Shown here: positions 37,490 to 46,026 of the stretch, piece after piece | How positions within the stretch are numbered: position 1 is the first letter of the stretch | How the letters are laid out: every line of letters begins with the position of its first letter | NCBI RefSeq assembly: GCF_000018605.1 | Contig: NC_010003.1 | Span: forward strand, 1,650,501-1,714,500 | DNA length: 64,000 nt | Reading direction: 5' to 3' | Source: Petrotoga mobilis SJ95 | GTDB taxonomy: Bacteria; Thermotogota; Thermotogae; Petrotogales; Petrotogaceae | The notes under the pieces: model-generated | Told to the model about the DNA's origin: nothing | Seen by the model: the letters and a program-made list of their open reading frames with translations, nothing else | Databases searched by the model: none | Made by a program: the position numbers and the translations under genes

Positions 37490-38419
37490 TCACCCCCCCA
37501 ATTTGACAGATTTCGAAAGGTTCTTGGGTGAATCTGGATTGTACCCCATTTTTATCGCCTTTTTGTAACCTAAATACTGTATGGGAATGAGCCTTAGAGG
37601 AGCTTCAAATCCTTTCATGTTTGGGATTTTTACGTCTCCATCAGCAGAAATCATTAAGACTTTTCCCCCCAACCTTTCGATATCATTGATCAATTCTTTC
37701 TCTTCTTTCATACCCTTTGCGTTTATGATAACCAACGTTTTTTTTGTGAGTGTCGATATAGGCCCGTGTCTGTACTCTAACGGCTCATGATATTCAACGT
37801 ACTGTAAAGCCATCTCTTGTAATTTAAGGGCGCCTTCTTTTGAAATGCCATAATTTTCATCGTACCCAAGAAAGACAAAATGTTCATACTTTTCTAAAGC
37901 TAACTGATCAATAATCTTTTCGGAATCTTCTAAGATTTTTTCACTGTAATTATAATAATCATTTTTTTCTATCCCGTTTAGCAACATTGCCAGTATAAAA
38001 ACAAAAGACCCGGTCATAACAACACTGTTTTCTGCAGTAAAATCTAAAGTTATATTTTCTTCACATTGTTGAGTGATTGAAGAATTCTTTGAAGACGTTA
38101 TTCCTATGGTTTTCATGCCTTTTTGACTTAATTTTTTTGCCGCTAAAACAGTTTCAGTTGATTCACCGGTTCTGGTTATTAAAATTGCAACATCACTGTC
38201 AGGAATATCATCAAAAAGCATAACATGTCCACCGGTGAGCACTTTTGCTTTATAGCCATTTTTGTTCAATATTTCTTTCATTATAAATCCAATGTTGTAT
38301 GAAGAACCACATCCAACAAAAAGATATTTTTTCTCTTTTGAAAAAGAAAAATCAAGCTCATTTAACTTACTTAAGAGATTGGGGATTCTTCTTATTTCAT
38401 CTAATGTATAGTAGTGCAC
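37490..38419 (-). CDS. SIS-domain protein, likely glucosamine-6-phosphate deaminase (NagB-II type)
   Basis: A 309-residue double-SIS protein like the isomerase half of GlmS. SIS 1 has FVGCGSSYNIGFIMKEIL and LITRTGESTETV. SIS 2 has VFLGYDENYGISKEGALKLQ, then EMALQYVEYHEPLEYRHGP, the typical sugar-phosphate site. With nagA next to it and no classical NagB here, deamination of glucosamine 6-phosphate to fructose 6-phosphate is the natural reading. Known NagB-II and AgaS enzymes have this architecture. AGGAGGT precedes ATG 38419. Confidence 0.83.
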   Translation of the reverse strand: MHYYTLDEIRRIPNLLSKLNELDFSFSKEKKYLFVGCGSSYNIGFIMKEILNKNGYKAKVLTGGHVMLFDDIPDSDVAILITRTGESTETVLAAKKLSQKGMKTIGITSSKNSSITQQCEENITLDFTAENSVVMTGSFVFILAMLLNGIEKNDYYNYSEKILEDSEKIIDQLALEKYEHFVFLGYDENYGISKEGALKLQEMALQYVEYHEPLEYRHGPISTLTKKTLVIINAKGMKEEKELINDIERLGGKVLMISADGDVKIPNMKGFEAPLRLIPIQYLGYKKAIKMGYNPDSPKNLSKSVKLGG

Positions 38420-38445
38420 TTTTATACTACCTCCTCAGAAAAATC

Positions 38446-39171
38446 TTATGCCTTTCTGACTATCTTGAATTTGTATTTATCCCCTCTGTAAACTGATTTA
38501 ACGTATTCAATACACTTTTTATCTTCTATATAGGTATATCTCGTTCTCAATGCAGCAATAGATCCTTCACTTTGGGCCAAATATTTAGCTTGTTCTTTGT
38601 TTAAAGTTGTTACCTCGAGAGTTTCTACGGCATGAGTGAATTTTATACCATATTCGTTATTTAGTATTCTATATAACGATTCTTTTGACATATCTCTTTC
38701 TATTACGTTCAATACCCTTATATCTGCATTGGGATTCAAGTATGCTGTTTCGATTGCATAAGGCTCTTCATCTAAAAATCGAATTCTTTTTAATAGCACT
38801 ACTCTCCCGTCTTTTGGAACTTTAAACTCTTCAACTAACTCGGGAGGAATTTCTATTAGCCTGTTTTCTAATACAACGGATTTAGTTGAATGGCCTTGTT
38901 TAATTGCTTCATCGGTAAAACCTGTTAGCCTGGTTAATTCTTCCTCTTGTTTTTGTCCTGTATAAAACGTACCTTGTCCTCTTTTTCTTGTTATTAACCC
39001 TTCTTTTGAGAGTTCTTCCAACGCTCTTCTTACCGTCAAACGTGAAACACCAAATTTATTGCATATCTCGTTCTCTGTCAACAACCTATCTCCTTTTTTA
39101 TAATCTTCCTCTAATTCTCTTTTTAAGTCCAGATAAAGTTTATAATAGAGAGGAATAGGGGCTTCTTCCAT
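38446..39171 (-). CDS. GntR/HutC-family regulator of the nag genes
   Basis: A 241-residue repressor. An N-terminal winged helix-turn-helix (LLTENEICNKFGVSRLTVRR) is followed by a UTRA ligand-binding domain with RLTGFTDEAIKQGHST, VVLLKRIRFLDEEPYAIETA and LRTRYTYIEDKKCIEYVKS. It is the first gene of the operon with the SIS protein and nagA, so it is probably an NagR-like repressor that responds to GlcNAc-6-phosphate or glucosamine 6-phosphate. GGGAGTGAG precedes ATG 39171. Operators were not identified. Confidence 0.87.
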   Translation of the reverse strand: MEEAPIPLYYKLYLDLKRELEEDYKKGDRLLTENEICNKFGVSRLTVRRALEELSKEGLITRKRGQGTFYTGQKQEEELTRLTGFTDEAIKQGHSTKSVVLENRLIEIPPELVEEFKVPKDGRVVLLKRIRFLDEEPYAIETAYLNPNADIRVLNVIERDMSKESLYRILNNEYGIKFTHAVETLEVTTLNKEQAKYLAQSEGSIAALRTRYTYIEDKKCIEYVKSVYRGDKYKFKIVRKA

Positions 39172-39332
39172 TTTAATCTCACTCCCTTCTTATTGGTATA
39201 TTCCAATTATATAATAGTTATAACAATAAGTCAAATTTAAGATTGATTTTTCTGAATTGAATGTGCTAAAATACTTGAGGAAGATTGCGGGGCGAAGGGG
39301 CGCTAAATTAGTTTGTTGAAGGAGGCTAAAAA

Positions 39333-39671
39333 ATGCCATATTTAAAGGTAACCACAAATAAAAAGATAGATAACAAAGAAGAATTGTTAAGTATTCTTTC
39401 AAAGGAAGTTGCTAACGTTCTTGGTAAACCAGAATTTTATGTTATGGTTAGTTTAGAAGATAGTGCTCATATTCACTTTCAAGGAAGCTCAGATTTAGCA
39501 GCTTTTGTGGAATTAAGGAGCATAGGTTTGCCTGAATCACAAACAAAAGATCTCTCTAAGTTACTCTGTCAATTACTAGAGCAACAATTGAATATACCAA
39601 AAGATCGCGTGTATATAAACTTCTTAGATATTAAAAACACGATGTGGGGTTGGAAAGGGGATACATTTTAG
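39333..39671 (+). CDS. MIF/phenylpyruvate tautomerase-family protein
   Basis: A 112-residue member of the macrophage migration inhibitory factor group. The catalytic Pro2 is present (MPYLKVTT), as are the FYVMVSLEDSAHIHFQGSSD strand and the C-terminal VYINFLDIKNTMWGWKG. Enzymes of this family tautomerise enol-keto acids. The in vivo substrate in bacteria is rarely known. AAGGAGGC precedes ATG 39333 and a GC-rich repeat end lies at 39287-39304. Confidence 0.82.
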   Translation: MPYLKVTTNKKIDNKEELLSILSKEVANVLGKPEFYVMVSLEDSAHIHFQGSSDLAAFVELRSIGLPESQTKDLSKLLCQLLEQQLNIPKDRVYINFLDIKNTMWGWKGDTF

Positions 39672-39746
39672 TTTTAATGAAAAATATTTAACAAATATGC
39701 AATTGTTAATGATTTAAAAAAATTAGATAGTAGGGAGCCACCCGCC

Positions 39747-40439
39747 ATGTATAAAGACGAATTAGAAATGCTCGTAAAATTTTTAGGGGAAGACCTATTA
39801 AAAGAAGAAAATCAAAAAAAACTTCAAGAACTTGTTTTTAACGAAATTAAAAGAAAAGAAGATTTTCAGTCAACACACGAATTACTCAAAACACTTGAAA
39901 GTTATGAGTTAAGGGACTTTTTATATTCAAAACTTTTAGAAAGTTATTTTTCTATTTTCAATATTATTTACGAAAAAGGTAGCCTAAAATACGGAGACGA
40001 AAATTACAAAGTTACCATAGATAACGAAACCTTCGATTCTCTTATTGAAATACTGGATGAATCAGAAATAAATGGAGAAATTCTATTTTACCTTCTCTCT
40101 AACGATTTAAAAAAGAGAGTAGAAATAATACAACAATTGATAAGCGGAAGATCAAAAAAAGAGTGGAATGAAGAAGAATTAAAAAGCTTTGTAAAAAACT
40201 TAAAGCCACTAACAACAAGGTTTCTTGAATTATTGATCGAAAAAGGGAAGTTGAAGTCTGAAGAAATCATGGAAACCTTAGAATTGAAGAACAAAAAATC
40301 AGTTTCCGCCCTGGTAAGCGCCATAATCAGAAACGGCCCGAACGATAAAGAAAAATTAATTTTTAAAGACAGTGAGTACATATGTATTAATGAAAAGTAC
40401 AGAAACAAAATTTTTGAAATTATGAATAATAAAAAATAA
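39747..40439 (+). CDS. Hypothetical helical protein with C-terminal winged-helix-like part
   Basis: I do not recognise the family. The 230-residue protein is acidic and alpha-helical. Its last 80 residues look like a winged helix: RFLELLIEKGKLKSEEIMET, ELKNKKSVSALVSAIIRNGP then the wing KLIFKDSEYICINEKYR. No enzyme motif, signal or membrane segment is seen. The start context GGGAGCCACCCGCC is moderate. It is monocistronic, with a terminator right after it. Confidence 0.6.
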   Translation: MYKDELEMLVKFLGEDLLKEENQKKLQELVFNEIKRKEDFQSTHELLKTLESYELRDFLYSKLLESYFSIFNIIYEKGSLKYGDENYKVTIDNETFDSLIEILDESEINGEILFYLLSNDLKKRVEIIQQLISGRSKKEWNEEELKSFVKNLKPLTTRFLELLIEKGKLKSEEIMETLELKNKKSVSALVSAIIRNGPNDKEKLIFKDSEYICINEKYRNKIFEIMNNKK

Positions 40440-40440
40440 A

Positions 40441-40467
40441 AGCAGGATAAAGTTCATCCTGCTTTTA
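40441..40467 (+). terminator. Terminator of the hypothetical gene
   Basis: AGCAGGAT/ATCCTGCT stem, seven-base loop, then TTTT. Confidence 0.85.
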
Positions 40468-40499
40468 TTAGCAATATATATAAATTGGATGAAAACGAA

Positions 40500-40574
40500 T
40501 GGTGGGTGCGGTAGGGATTGAACCTACGGCCTCTTCCGCGTCAAGGAAGCGCTCTCCCACTGAGCTACGCACCC
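40500..40574 (-). tRNA. tRNA-Val (anticodon GAC), CCA encoded
   Basis: On the minus strand: acceptor GGGTGCG/CGCACCC, D-stem GCTC/GAGC, anticodon stem CTTCC/GGAAG around loop TTGACGC giving GAC, T-arm GTAGG/CCTAC with TTCAATC, discriminator A and CCA. Confidence 0.95.
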
Positions 40575-40709
40575 TTTTCCAATCGTATAAAGTATAACAT
40601 ATTTTTTTAACTCTGTCAACAAAATGCGGGCTCTTTGTCAAATATGGTTGATAGAATAGACTGAAGAGATGATGAAAAAGGTAATACAGCGATTTTTTGT
40701 TGAGTAGTT

Positions 40710-42104
40710 TCAGCTCAGAAAGGATAACTGTTTGCAATATGTTGTTCCTTCTGTGATGAAATTTGGTAGTTTTATGAATCTTTCTGGCATCACTCCTAAT
40801 AGAACTTTTTTGGTATATCTCAAAACTTCCTTGAATCCAAAACTTATTCTTTTTATTAATTTTATGTGTGTATGTCGTCCTTCTACTTTAGCCGTCGTTG
40901 TTCTATTAACGAAATATTGGAGTATTTCTTTTTCCCACCTTATATATGTTTTGGCCCATCTCCATACCTGAGGATCTTCACTTTCTTCCATCTTCTCTAT
41001 CAATATGTGTAATCTTCTTTTCCCTTCTTCATACGTTTCTGCTTTATACATCCATTTCAACATTAGTAGGTATCTATAATACTCTTTTAGATATGGATGT
41101 TCCTTCAATGTTTTGTATAATTTCTTTACCTTTTTCTTCTCTTTTAATAATTTCTTTCCATTCAAAAAGAATAATTTTACAGGTATCTTTTTATTGTTAT
41201 TCGTTACTTCTTCTTCTATCTTTATACTTTCTCTTAGCTTTTTCTGTGCGTCTTTTACTACATGAAAATGGTCCGCTACTACTTTCACTCCAGGTAATTC
41301 TTCTTTGACTGCATTCTTAAACGAGGCTCTCATATCGATAGCTACTTCTGTTATCTTTTGCTTTATTTCATACGGTATTTTATTTAAAAATCCTTTCAAC
41401 TCTTCTTTTTTGTCTGACTTCAATATCGCTATTGTGTTTGAGGTGTTTAATTCTACTATCGTCGTCACCATCTTAAACCCTCTAAATGAGTGTTCATCTA
41501 TCCCTAACTTTATATCTTCCATATCTTGAAATTTCGTCCAATCTACTTTTACTTCAATCGAATCTAATAAATTACTCACAGTTCTCACACTTACACCAAA
41601 CTCTTTCGCGGTTGCTGATATGCTCATCTTACGCAAACCCTTTACAATGTTTTCTGTCTCTGCTCTTGTTATTCTTTGCCATCTATAACTTATCTTCTCA
41701 TCTCTGAAAGTTTTCCCTGTTTTTTTACACATGTATCTTTGTGGTCTGTGTATCAGATATATTCTTTGTGTTCCAACTTTGCCAGCCTTGATAATCCTTT
41801 CTTTTGCTTTACCGTTACGTACTATGTATTCTCGCTTGTCTTTACATCCTTTACATTTATACGGACATTCTGGTATCTTTACCTTTTTCGAATATTTCAC
41901 TTCAAAGTAAATCTCTCCCTCTTTTCTCAAATCTTTTCTCTCTTCTATGATATTTGATGATACAATATAAGCATAAACAACTATTTTCTTTAAAAAATGA
42001 GTGGGTAGTAGAACGCTTATTCTTTCTGAACTTTTAAGTTCGTTTAAAAGTTTGTTCGCTACCCACTTTCCGCCCATAAATCCGATACTTGATTGACCTT
42101 TCAA
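40710..42104 (-). CDS. ISL3-family transposase, 5' end probably displaced
   Basis: The frame encodes 464 residues. The N-terminal zinc-binding block has CPYKCKGCKD and further Cys/His (RYMCKKTGKTF). A helix-turn-helix SATAKEFGVSVRTVSNLL follows. The DDE core reads IKLGIDEHSFRG, VAIDMRASFKNAV..VVADHFHVVK and TTTAKVEGRHTHIKLIKRIS. Residues 1 to about 54 are encoded by the sequence that is repeated at 45130 as the left end of IS110. The real N-terminus has therefore probably been cut off by that insertion, and the apparent start at 42104 is artificial. Activity is doubtful. Confidence 0.8.
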   Translation of the reverse strand: MKGQSSIGFMGGKWVANKLLNELKSSERISVLLPTHFLKKIVVYAYIVSSNIIEERKDLRKEGEIYFEVKYSKKVKIPECPYKCKGCKDKREYIVRNGKAKERIIKAGKVGTQRIYLIHRPQRYMCKKTGKTFRDEKISYRWQRITRAETENIVKGLRKMSISATAKEFGVSVRTVSNLLDSIEVKVDWTKFQDMEDIKLGIDEHSFRGFKMVTTIVELNTSNTIAILKSDKKEELKGFLNKIPYEIKQKITEVAIDMRASFKNAVKEELPGVKVVADHFHVVKDAQKKLRESIKIEEEVTNNNKKIPVKLFFLNGKKLLKEKKKVKKLYKTLKEHPYLKEYYRYLLMLKWMYKAETYEEGKRRLHILIEKMEESEDPQVWRWAKTYIRWEKEILQYFVNRTTTAKVEGRHTHIKLIKRISFGFKEVLRYTKKVLLGVMPERFIKLPNFITEGTTYCKQLSFLS

Positions 42105-42170
42105 GGCCGTATTAGAAGGATGATTGCAAAAGGCGGATCCTCAAACAATACTAAAGCGAGGTGAAAAAAT
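41941..42170 (+). ncRNA. IS110 left end, candidate bridge-RNA region
   Basis: The 230-bp untranslated stretch before the IS110 transposase recurs at 45130-45359 before the truncated copy. It contains a long stem: GTGGGTAG at 42001-42008 with GAAC, pairing with GTTC and CTACCCAC at 42054-42066. The inner arms AACTTTTAAGTT and AAAAGTTTG also pair. IS110-group elements are known to encode a guide (bridge) RNA in this position. Assignment as an RNA is inference. Confidence 0.45.
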
Positions 42171-43433
42171 ATGTATTTTGTAGGTATTGATATTTCTAAA
42201 AACTCTTTTCATTACTACATCTCCGATTCAGGTAGGACCAAAATCGATAGTGGTAAATTCAAACAGAATATGAGTGGTTTCACCACTTTCGACAAAATTC
42301 TTAAAAAGTTCAACAAAAGAGAGATTATAATTGGTATGGAATCCACTTCTATTTACCATCAACATTTGTTTTCTTATTTACTTAAACACGATTATGATGT
42401 CCATATCATTAATCCCCTTTTGTTGAAAGAATTCAGAAAAAGTGAAACTCTTCGCCATTCTAAAAACGACAACATTGATTCCAAGCTGATCTCCATTTGG
42501 CTGAAAGAAAAGTATCCAGACAACATCCCTTCTTCTAAGGAGATAGATAATTTCACTCAATACTCTCGCGAGATCATTAACCTTTCTGAGGAGATTTCAA
42601 GGGTTAAGAATGAAATCAAACGTTATGTCTACCTTTTGTTCCCTGAATTGGAATCTTTTCAATCTAATATCTTTATCAAGAGTTTAATGAATTTATTGTA
42701 TAACTTCCCTTCTGCAAGGAAGATCGCTACAACCAACAAAAAACAGCTTATTGATGCGATGAAGATAGATAATCAATTGTATTTCGATGAAAATAAGTTG
42801 GACCAAATCATTGAACTTTCTAAAAATTCAATAGCAAGTGGCAACGATGCGCATGAGTTAGCTCTTCAAAAAAGAATAGAATTGTTGTTCAAACTTGAAT
42901 CAGATCAAAAGCTCTTCAAAGAAAAATTGAAAGAAACTTTGAACAATTCATCAAACGATGTAATTAAAAACCAGGTAGAATTAATACAATCTCTTGATGG
43001 TTTCAATGAAACAGCTTTAAATATTGTAGCAGAAACAGGAGATATTAACCGATTCTATTCTGCTTCTGCCCTGGTGGCTTTCGTTGGCATCGATCCTCGT
43101 ACAGAGGAATCAGGTCAAATGAAAAAAGGCTGGTTCATCAATAGAAAAGGTAACAGATACCTAAGAAAAGCTGTTTACATCGCTGCCATCGTTGCTATTC
43201 AAAACAATGAATACTTCAAGAATTATTACATGAAACTACGTACTCGAGGTAAATCACATACTGTTGCTGTGTTAGCCGTAGCGGGAAAATTGTTGAGAAT
43301 AATATATTCACTGGTAAAGAGTGGGAAAAAATATGATTCTGACTATCATTACAAATTACAAAATCAAGAACTGAGAGCTCATGGCAATTATACAGCAAAA
43401 AAATTAAAAAGGAAAAGAGAAATAGTAACCTGA
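42171..43433 (+). CDS. IS110-family transposase
   Basis: A 420-residue DEDD recombinase. The N-terminal RuvC-like domain starts VGIDISKNSFHYYI and has IIIGMESTSIYHQHL, LLLKEFRKSETLRHSKNDNI and DSKLISIWL, giving the acidic DEDD residues. The C-terminal transposase_20 domain has LDGFNETALNIVAETGDINR, FVGIDPRTEESGQMKKG and the GNRYLRKAVYIAA segment with the catalytic serine region. GAGGTGAAAA precedes ATG 42171. The gene is full length and may be active. A truncated copy lies at 45360. Confidence 0.92.
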   Translation: MYFVGIDISKNSFHYYISDSGRTKIDSGKFKQNMSGFTTFDKILKKFNKREIIIGMESTSIYHQHLFSYLLKHDYDVHIINPLLLKEFRKSETLRHSKNDNIDSKLISIWLKEKYPDNIPSSKEIDNFTQYSREIINLSEEISRVKNEIKRYVYLLFPELESFQSNIFIKSLMNLLYNFPSARKIATTNKKQLIDAMKIDNQLYFDENKLDQIIELSKNSIASGNDAHELALQKRIELLFKLESDQKLFKEKLKETLNNSSNDVIKNQVELIQSLDGFNETALNIVAETGDINRFYSASALVAFVGIDPRTEESGQMKKGWFINRKGNRYLRKAVYIAAIVAIQNNEYFKNYYMKLRTRGKSHTVAVLAVAGKLLRIIYSLVKSGKKYDSDYHYKLQNQELRAHGNYTAKKLKRKREIVT

Positions 43434-43456
43434 ATAAACAACAACTGCTACTTTCA

Positions 43457-43534
43457 ACCTAGAAGTATGACTGAATGAGGATTTTTTAAATAGAAAATAT
43501 TTAAAATTTTTTTAATTAAATAGGGGACTATCAT
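43457..43534 (-). pseudogene. Possible detached N-terminus of the ISL3 transposase
   Basis: The minus-strand frame begins MIVPYLIKKILNIFYLKNP. It resembles the usual start of ISL3 transposases (compare FFEQILNITDPWYI in the copies at 47726 and 48395). It lies on the far side of IS110, at the right end of the presumed ISL3 element. Short and weakly supported. Confidence 0.35.
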
Positions 43535-43708
43535 ACTTGACTTTTAACTTAAAACCTTTGTCAATATCCAGTATTTGTGCTATAATTTTGTTGCTCCTGA
43601 TATCATTTCTCTCTTTTTATTTTTATTTTGTGCTCTATGAGAAGTGATATCTTTTTTTACCCCTTTTGTCAAGTACCTCATCAACCATTTTTATTATACA
43701 GCCATTTT

Positions 43709-44947
43709 TTAGAAAACATTCCTCTTTTTCAATTGATAAGGTATCAATAGGTAAAATATTCCAAGTATGCTAGTTATTATTCCGAAGACAAAGAACAAAC
43801 TTTTCAATGAAAAAAATACTGCCATTATCCCCGCAAAAGCATAAGAAAAAGGTCTCAGCGAATTATCTATCGTTGATCGCAACGCAAAAACCCTTCCCCT
43901 TGTGTTTTCAGGGGTAATTCTTTGAATCAAAAGATTTTCATTGATGTTTCCTATCTCAGTCATAACACCTAACATCAACAAGGCAATCAATACGTAAATA
44001 TAACTGTTAACTATACCAAGAGAAGCCAGGAATACTCCTGCCAAAACGGAGGATAGCATTAGTGCTACGTACTTCATTTTTATTTCTTTAATGGATGATA
44101 GAACAAAGGCGGTTATAAAAGAGCCTGCGCCCAACATTGTTTGCATAATTCCATACTCACCAGGACCTACTTTCAGTATCTCACTAGCCAATACGGGTAG
44201 GAAAACGAATATAGTGGTTCCAAAAAAATCATCTAAAGTCTCTAAAGTTATCAACCCTTTAAGCTGAACATTGGTCCATATCACTTTGAAACCTTCTTTG
44301 ATATCTGAAAAGATCAAACCAGTTTTTCTAGCTTCCACTTTTTTTCTGCCCTTTTCTTCTGCTTTAATGAACATTTCAGAAACTGCCGAAAAAATAAAAG
44401 TCAAACCATCGATTAAAATTGCCCATTTTATTCCCACTAAAGACACAATCACACCGCCGATAGCCATCCCAATAAGTTGAGAAAGTCTATCTGTCATTGA
44501 AATCATGGCGTTAGCTTGAGAAAGCTCATCATCGTTTACCATAATCGGGATTAACGACAACAAAGCAGGACCAAATAAAGTACCACAGATCTGTAATCCA
44601 AAAATGGTTATTATCAATACCCAAATTTGATAGAAATATGTTCCAAAGAAAATACCGAGTAAAATAAGGATTCCACCACTTATTAAATCTGTTATCACAA
44701 GAATATTTTTCTTTTTCCATCTATCTGCCCAAACACCTGCAAAAGGAGAAAAAATAATATTCGTAACAGCTATAGTACTTAAAACAGTACTAACTGCACC
44801 TACCCCGCCTATCTCAGCTGCAGCTGACCAAAGAATAGCTATAATAAAAATAGCAGATCCGACGCTGGATACTAGTCTACCGAAGAACAAAAGTAGAAAA
44901 TTACGGTTTTTTATTAAAAGATGTAACCCTCCAGTTGATTTTGACAT
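43709..44947 (-). CDS. MFS efflux transporter (macrolide-efflux type), copy 2
   Basis: A 412-residue near-duplicate of the transporter at 19718-20956, differing at scattered positions (for example GGLHLLIKNRNF against GGLQLLIKNRDF). Start at ATG 44947 after AAAGGGGGAG; an upstream frame extension to 44980 is unlikely. All motifs, including GVWADRWKKKNIL and RITPENTRGRVFALRST, are intact, so it should be functional. The ISL3 right end lies directly beyond its stop and a truncated IS110 lies beyond its promoter, suggesting transfer with mobile elements. Confidence 0.88.
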   Translation of the reverse strand: MSKSTGGLHLLIKNRNFLLLFFGRLVSSVGSAIFIIAILWSAAAEIGGVGAVSTVLSTIAVTNIIFSPFAGVWADRWKKKNILVITDLISGGILILLGIFFGTYFYQIWVLIITIFGLQICGTLFGPALLSLIPIMVNDDELSQANAMISMTDRLSQLIGMAIGGVIVSLVGIKWAILIDGLTFIFSAVSEMFIKAEEKGRKKVEARKTGLIFSDIKEGFKVIWTNVQLKGLITLETLDDFFGTTIFVFLPVLASEILKVGPGEYGIMQTMLGAGSFITAFVLSSIKEIKMKYVALMLSSVLAGVFLASLGIVNSYIYVLIALLMLGVMTEIGNINENLLIQRITPENTRGRVFALRSTIDNSLRPFSYAFAGIMAVFFSLKSLFFVFGIITSILGIFYLLIPYQLKKRNVF

Positions 44948-44998
44948 TTTATCTCCCCCTTTAAGATTTTTGAATATCATAATAAATATTCTACAAAG

Positions 44999-45027
44999 AT
45001 TATAATATATTACTTTAAAAAAGTCAA
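44999..45027 (-). promoter_or_regulatory. Promoter of efflux MFS copy 2
   Basis: TTGACT and TATAAT on the minus strand with 17-bp spacing. The spacer sequence differs from copy 1, but hexamers and position are kept. Confidence 0.75.
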
Positions 45028-45129
45028 GTATTTTATTAAAATTTTTAAAGTAATGCCGTAATTTAAATAAAAAAGTAACTCCCGCATGCTACTTCGGGAA
45101 TTTACTCTTAAGAGAAGATATTATACTGT

Positions 45130-45570
45130 CTTCTATGATATTTGATAATACAATATAAGTATAAATAACTATTTTCTTTGAAAAATGAGTGGGTAGTAGA
45201 ACGCGTATACTCTCTGAACTTTTAAGTTCGTTCTAAAGTTTGTTCGCTACCCACCTTCCGCCCATAAATCCGATACTTGATTGACCTTTCAAGGCCGTAT
45301 TAGCAAGGATGATTGTAAAAGGCGGATTTTCAAACAATACTAAAGTGGGGTGAAAAAATATGTATTTTGTAGGTATTGATATTTCTAAAAATTCTTTTCA
45401 TTACTACGTCTCCAATTCAGATAGAATCAAAATCGTTAGCGGTAAACTCAAACAGAATATGAGTGGTTTCACAACTTTCGACAAGATCCTTAAAAAGAGT
45501 TCAGAAAAAGTGAAACTCTTCGTCATTCTAAAAACGATAATATTGATTCCAAGCTGATCTCCATTTGGTT
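45130..45570 (+). pseudogene. Truncated IS110 copy with its left end
   Basis: 45130-45359 repeats the IS110 left end. From ATG 45360 the transposase frame MYFVGIDISKNSFHYYVSNS runs for about 48 codons. A deletion of roughly 125 bp relative to the full copy then joins KILKK to the FRKSE region in the wrong frame, and similarity stops near 45570. Not functional. Confidence 0.85.
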
Positions 45571-45839
45571 AAAAGGAAATGCCCCGAAGGGGTTCAAGGA
45601 AATAAATGTTCTTGTGAATAAATTTTACAACATTCAACTAACAAAAAGCGAATCAATTTCAAAGACATACTTACTATCTAACCACTACCCTATTTCGATG
45701 ACAATTAATTATGATCTAACACGACCTTAAAACTCGGCTGTATACTAAAAATACTTTTTGAATAAGGTAAAAGGAGAGAAAGATGTTAATCTTTTAATGA
45801 GTAAACCTTACAAGAAATACGATAACGCTCATATGGAAC
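45571..45839. other. Gap without a recognisable gene
   Basis: AT-rich sequence with one small GCCCCGAAGGGG hairpin just after the IS110 relic. No reading frame with a ribosome site was found. Confidence 0.5.
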
Positions 45840-45990
45840 GGCACTGAGACTTTGCTTTGGGCTTCCTTCAGATTCCACTTCACGATGAACACCCTAGTCT
45901 TCGACTACTGGTTTCTGCCATCTACCCCACAACAGGCTTTCACCGCTTAGCTATTGCCCACGCTGACTAACCTTTAAGAAGTAGATAAAT
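45840..45990 (-). mobile_element. Group II intron 5' fragment, decayed
   Basis: The reverse complement reads GGGCAATAGCTAAGCGGTGAA, then a block ending GAATCTGAAGGAAGCCCAA, which matches the better-preserved fragment at 51361-51740. No reverse transcriptase gene is attached. Confidence 0.6.
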
Positions 45991-46026
45991 TAATTTTCTA
46001 TCTCCTATTCCTTTCTAAACGGGGAT

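Larger units (their letters stand above)
40622..43706. mobile_element. ISL3-family element interrupted by an IS110-family element (inferred)
   Basis: The left end near 40640 (CAAATATGGTTGATAGAATA) and, reading inward on the other strand, the right end near 43690 (AAAAATGGTTGATGAGGTA) share an inverted ATGGTTGAT core. Between them are the ISL3 transposase (40710 onward, minus strand), an IS110 element (about 41941-43460) and a short frame at 43457-43534 that could be the missing ISL3 N-terminus. The boundaries are approximate. Confidence 0.5.
43709..45126 (-). repeat. 1.4-kb duplication of 19543-20956, inverted
   Basis: The copy covers the last bases of the fbp region (AATATCTTCTCTTAA), the fbp terminator hairpin, the promoter and the whole MFS gene. 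Identity ends at the MFS stop on one side and at about 45126 on the other. Confidence 0.85.

Noticed and set aside
40732-41957. Series of plus-strand frames opposite the ISL3 transposase
   Set aside because: Shadows of the transposase gene; no start signals and hydrophobic low-complexity products.
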